DNA of 64,000 bases from assembly GCA_977017575.1 (NCBI GenBank), contig CDRNVI010000016.1, positions 310,001-374,000 of the forward strand, in the 5' to 3' direction. A program made the translations under genes and the position numbers. Of this stretch, positions 60,482 to 64,000 are shown in pieces; the first letter of the stretch is position 1; every line of letters starts with the position of its first letter. The notes below the pieces were generated by a model. The model worked only from the letters and a program-made list of their open reading frames with translations. It was not told the origin of the DNA and searched no databases. This DNA is from Paramoeba atlantica. Its lineage: Eukaryota; Discosea.

Positions 60482-61030
60482 CTACTCCAGAGGACGAAAC
60501 TCTTCGTCTTCCAGGACATCCCAGAGCTTCCCCCCCAAATGAGGACGGCTTTCGGTCCCTGCCCATTCCGTTAGCTGCCCTCCCTCCTTCTCTCCGTCGC
60601 GGGCTTTTTGAATTTTCATTTCCTTTGGAGGATTGAGTAGCAATTCTGCCAACTTTGAACGTTGACTTAAGTCTACGATCATAGCTTCAAAGGCCTGGAC
60701 ATTTTGAGTACGACGAAACCCTAGGATTTTACTTGACAATTGAGCTCGGACTTCTAGCGATTCGCCCTTGTAGGCACTGTCGACGAACTCCATAACAGCC
60801 ATCGCGCATTCATCTTCGCTTATTTCTGCCATATACTTGGCCATGCTCGCCAAGCTGACATTCCGATTAAAGCGGAGTTGAATTTTTATGTCCGTTTTCG
60901 TTGAGACTGGGTCATGCTCACTCGGTGCAACCTCAACTTCGTCTCGGTTCATGGTCAAAACGTTTCTTCGAGGCATAATAAGATATAGTGTACATGTAAA
61001 TTTTCCTTTTCTTTCGGCAAGTATGATCAT
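60482..61030 (-). CDS. Small ORF at the 5' end of the DIRS-like element, possibly gag-like
   Basis: The 182-residue frame is helical and charged in the middle (MAKYMAEISEDECAMAVMEF, VQAFEAMIVDLSQRSKLAEL) with an acidic C-terminus. Its place just inside the inverted repeat and upstream of the recombinase on the coding strand is where a gag-like ORF would lie. No zinc knuckle is seen. A likely start is the Met of MPRRNVL near 60976. A host gene caught between the repeats cannot be excluded. Confidence 0.45.
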   Translation of the reverse strand: MIILAERKGKFTCTLYLIMPRRNVLTMNRDEVEVAPSEHDPVSTKTDIKIQLRFNRNVSLASMAKYMAEISEDECAMAVMEFVDSAYKGESLEVRAQLSSKILGFRRTQNVQAFEAMIVDLSQRSKLAELLLNPPKEMKIQKARDGEKEGGQLTEWAGTESRPHLGGKLWDVLEDEEFRPLE

Positions 61031-61352
61031 CGAACCTGGACAGTAGGGCCTGTCAAACTATTGCCCAAACCACAGGTAAAAAAAATTTATAATTTTCCGG
61101 CGATCACTGTGCCAGGCAAGCAAAGGCGTGTTTACTACGCCGAGATAATGGTGTGTCGTACCTTGAACAGGAAACTCCTGTACAAGTATAACAACACGCT
61201 CATTATCACAGCTCCATAAGCACCTAGATACAGGACCCAGCCCGAGCTGCTAGGCAAGCTCAGCACAGCATCACCCCCTTTTCCCCCCTTTGCAATCTAA
61301 GTTTAGTATCCTCGGGACATGGAATCCCGAGGACCCGGAAAATAAACAACAC

Positions 61353-61972
61353 ATTTCGGAACACATGCCCGAGGGGAGGGAGCCATGAATAACCTCGGAG
61401 GAAGATGACAACCCCCGGAACGTGCACTCTCGGGACACGGAGTCTACAAGAAGACCTCGAATACCATACCTAAACTGATTCGGAACACATGCCCGAGGGG
61501 AGGGAGCCACGAATGACCTCGGAGGAAGATGACAACCTCCGGAGCGTGCACCCTCGGGACATGGAGTCTACAAGAAGACCTCGAATACCATACCTAAACT
61601 GATTCGGAACACATGCCCGAGGGGAGGGAGCCACGAATGACCTCGGAGGCAGATGACAACCTCCGGAACGTGCACCCTCGGGACATGGAGTCTACAAGAA
61701 GACCTCGAATACCATACCTAAACTGATTCGGAACACATGCCCGAGGGGAGGGAGCCACGAATGACCTCGGAGGAAGATGACAACCTCCGGAGCGTGCACC
61801 CTCGGGACATGGAGTCTACAAGAAGACCTCGAATACCATACCTAAACTGATTCGGAACACATGCCCGAGGGGAGGGAGCCACGAATGACCTCGGAGGCAG
61901 ATGACAACCTCCGGAACGTGCACCCTCGGGACACGGAGTCTACAAGAAGACCTCGAATAAGAACATTCATAG
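61353..61972. repeat. Minisatellite, 124-bp unit, five copies
   Basis: The block beginning TTCGGAACACATGCCCGAGG recurs at 61353, 61477, 61601, 61725 and 61849, exactly 124 bases apart. Units differ at few positions (GAGGAAGATG or GAGGCAGATG; CGGAGCGTG or CGGAACGTG) and alternate partly, indicating expansion of two-unit blocks. GC-rich relative to its surroundings. No coding frame spans it. Confidence 0.95.
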
Positions 61973-62661
61973 GGGCTGTGAAGTAATGTGCCAGGCTTCC
62001 CAAGCCATTTCGTGCGAGTCTCCCAAGCGCTTCTTTATTATAAAGATGTCGGGAAAAACATAAGTAAATACATTAAGTAGATGAATAAATAGATAATATG
62101 AAGAAAGTCCAGAAACAAATACAAGACCTTTGTTTTCGTTTACCCACTATAGCTCAATACTTTATCCGTTTAATATTGCGTTTTGTTCTGCGTTCTTCCC
62201 GTGTTGTTTGTTCACACTTTCCCGTGTTTTTGCACGAGAACGCCGGGCTTGGGACCGGTATCTAGCGTGTTTATGGAGCTGTGATAATGTATTGTATACG
62301 AAAAAAGATACGCAAGCATTTTGCTTTCAAACATACACTGTGCCACTTGAAGGAAGAAGCGCGCGGAAATTAGAATACCTATAGAGGATTTACAACACAC
62401 TAAGGAAAACCACAGAAAAACTTAGATACGACGAGTAAAAATATAATATGAAAAACGTTGCTGTGGACGTAGCTCGGGAAGGTGGGGAGCGCTAAACCCC
62501 AACATTGCCAAAAAGGAAAATAGGCAATGCCCCTGTCCTATAGCCTTGAACCCACCTTGAAAATAATGATACAAGAATTGTTAAAATGTATGCCGCGCAC
62601 ATATAAGAAGATGATTTTCAGTAGTATACTTCAATAATCAAAATTAGCCTAGGAAATAACC

Positions 62662-63561
62662 TTATTCCTCGTCTTCGGGACGAGCTTCATCCTCCAAAGT
62701 TAAAGTTTGCGCCAAAAGAGAAATAAAACCAGTCTCTTCATCGATATCTTGAGTCGTGGCAGTCACAACTAAGGTGTTGGCATGTAACTCTTCAACCGCT
62801 GTAATCGGGACGGTCTGCAAATCGCGCTGTAAGGCAGGAACATAAATCTTCCAAAAGGACTTCTCATAAGCTGAAGTCTCGACGGAAGCTAGGGCGCCGG
62901 CAACGAACTGAGTGATTAGCCGGCGAGTGGGTGGCCGTTTTTGTGTTCTGGTCGCTGCACGCCAATGAGCGAACAGCTCCTTGTACTTTTTCTTGAACGG
63001 CCGATTGACAGCCAAGTCCATTAGCTGAACCAGCGCTGCGCAGCCTGCACGGACGAAACAAACGTCGATTTCCTGGCGACGAAGAAGGGACAGGGCTACC
63101 TCGGTTCGGTGACTTACGTACATGTCTAGAACCAATAAAGTCTTGCCGGGTGGATACTTTTTTTTGCAGCATGTTGGCTCCGGCCTCATACTGTATACTG
63201 CGGCATTTTGGCGCGGAGGGTGATACTGGTTCATAGAACCGCAGCCAAGGCGCACCAAACGGTCCCACTTTTGCTTTTTTTTATATATTTTTCTGACGGT
63301 GTTTCGATCAAGGTGATACTTTTGAGCAGCCTGTCGTTCTGTTTTTCCTGCATCCAGAGAAGCGCAGATCTGTATCGTAAGCTCTACTCGAGACATGCGC
63401 TCACGCTCGCTTTCCACATGCTGCTCCGTGAGAAGCTGAGCTGTCGGAAGGATGTTGGTAATGTTCTCTGGAGCAGTGACAACAACGACAGGGTCTCGAG
63501 GCATTATAGCACCCCTAACCTGATTTGCGCAAAAAATGAGTGATGGCAATGGCTGACGCAT
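62662..63561 (-). pseudogene. Pogo-like (Tigger/CENP-B type) transposase with internal deletion
   Basis: The N-terminal part has an HTH with SLDAGKTERQAAQKYHLDRN and TVRKIYKKK. The sequence then passes directly to LLVLDMYVSHRTEVALSLLR, the second catalytic block of pogo transposases (consensus-like LLLDNxxxH), then VQLMDLAVNRPFKKKYKELF, equivalent to the IQPLDQGV...K box. The first catalytic Asp and about 150 residues normally between them are missing. The open frame is unbroken, which suggests an internally deleted copy or a short derivative. The C-terminus is acidic. Confidence 0.65.
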
Positions 63562-63759
63562 TTGGTAGTAGTAGAGTTTTAGTATGCAGTGTAGAAATAG
63601 TATAGAAGCATCCGTATTATATGGTGAACAGAAGTTCTTTTGTACATGCGCAAATACATGCGTGTATTTCTATTCTGAAATAAATGTGCACAACTCTGAA
63701 GTTGGAAAAAAATTACCACTGAATGAAATGAAAAAAACCGAAAAAATTATCTGTAAACT

Positions 63760-63826
63760 AGTACGCTACTTATCCTCTCGTGACCCGGAGGTTTCATCAC
63801 AAAAGAGGATAAGTAGCGTACTAGGA
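63760..63826. repeat. Inverted 17-19-bp repeat at the right end of the pogo-like element
   Basis: TAGTACGCTACTTATCCTC is followed after about 30 bases by its complement GAGGATAAGTAGCGTACTA. Together with the three copies at 56756-56806, it marks both ends of the element. Confidence 0.8.
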
Positions 63827-64000
63827 TATCTAAGGGGGGGTAGCGGTAATTCTTTTTGTTCCACACCGTTGCAGACGGAAACTTTCAATCACATTTCATT
63901 TCTTACCGTAAACGCTTACCGAGTCCGTTTACGCTGTTTTTTCATTTCGACCATAACATTCTTTAACTTACAAATCTTCCCCCCATCTCTCCAAACCATG

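Larger units (their letters stand above)
56935..61218 (-). mobile_element. DIRS-like tyrosine-recombinase retroelement with inverted terminal repeats, about 4.3 kb
   Basis: Inverted repeats of about 130 bp flank the region: 56935-57075 (GCTGTGATAA... through GATCGCCGGAAAATTATA) and 61085-61218 (complement). They match at about 90% except for a 21-bp insert in the left copy. Minus-strand genes in order are a small ORF (61030-60482), a tyrosine recombinase (60017-59079) and reverse transcriptase/RNase H (58721-57259). Inverted ends and a tyrosine recombinase in place of a DDE integrase are the marks of the DIRS group. Confidence 0.75.
56691..63845 (-). mobile_element. Probable pogo-like element containing a DIRS-type element and a minisatellite
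   Basis: Left: CCGTTAC, C run, TTAGATATCC at 56691-56730. Right: GGATATCTAAGG, G run, TAGCGG ending at 63845. Both are bordered by TA. Near both ends the motif GGATAAGTAGCGTACTA occurs. A pogo-type transposase lies near the right end. The DIRS-type element (56935-61218) sits inside. 61973-62661 shows no gene. That these ends belong to one element is inference from their symmetry. Confidence 0.55.

Noticed and set aside
61353-61972. CRISPR-like array
   Set aside because: The period is exact but the whole 124-bp unit is repeated with no unique spacers. It is a minisatellite in a eukaryotic genome.
62130-62384. 84-codon + strand frame with a hydrophobic start
   Set aside because: No conserved motif; it overlaps the stray copy of the DIRS-type terminal sequence and lies within mobile-element DNA.

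Overview
The window is eukaryotic nuclear DNA. It carries U2AF small subunit, eIF3c, proteasome Rpn3, cytosolic Hsp40, COQ8, an AAA metalloprotease and Trm5, and its repeats are eukaryotic transposon classes (Tc1/mariner, Merlin, hAT, pogo, LINE, DIRS). All recognisable host genes are single uninterrupted open frames, so the genome is intron-poor. The small, closely spaced genes suggest a unicellular eukaryote. An intron-poor alga such as a red alga is one possibility, but nothing in the sequence fixes the taxon. All 18 host loci I recognise or propose between 542 and 56599 lie on the + strand, while the mobile elements lie on both strands.

Layout. 1-329: 3' end of a Tc1-like transposon. 542-7197: compact host block (two unknown proteins, a U2AF35-like splicing factor, a COQ8/ADCK kinase-like protein, a mitochondrial LYR protein). 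7459-14090: decaying gene for a giant PIKK, probably SMG1-like, ended by a short inverted-repeat element (14084-14818). 14819-17825: fragments of one LINE family. 17930-19588: a small membrane protein and an Hsp40. 19777-28365: mobile-element block (Tc1 remnant, Merlin element, long LINE copy, second Merlin copy split by a Tc1 element). 28471-38574: second host block (zinc-ribbon protein, eIF3c, FtsH-type protease, Rpn3, a coiled-coil membrane protein, a helical-repeat protein). 38640-43340: best-preserved LINE copy. 43750-45888: degenerate DEAD-box protein. 45926-51089: Tc1-like element with a hAT element inside its transposase gene. 51473-56599: host genes with another Tc1 element between them, ending in Trm5. 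56691-63845: probable pogo-like element that contains a DIRS-type tyrosine-recombinase retroelement and a 124-bp minisatellite.

The host genes are mostly housekeeping: splicing, translation initiation, tRNA modification, protein folding and degradation, and mitochondrial function. No metabolic cluster is evident. The most unusual material is the LINE family. It combines a reverse transcriptase, a restriction-like endonuclease and four tandem CxHxC...CxHxCC fingers, and both RNA ends can form small TACAG-NNN-CTGTA hairpins. The 3' hairpin shows compensatory change between copies. All coordinates of element ends are read by eye and are approximate to a few bases.
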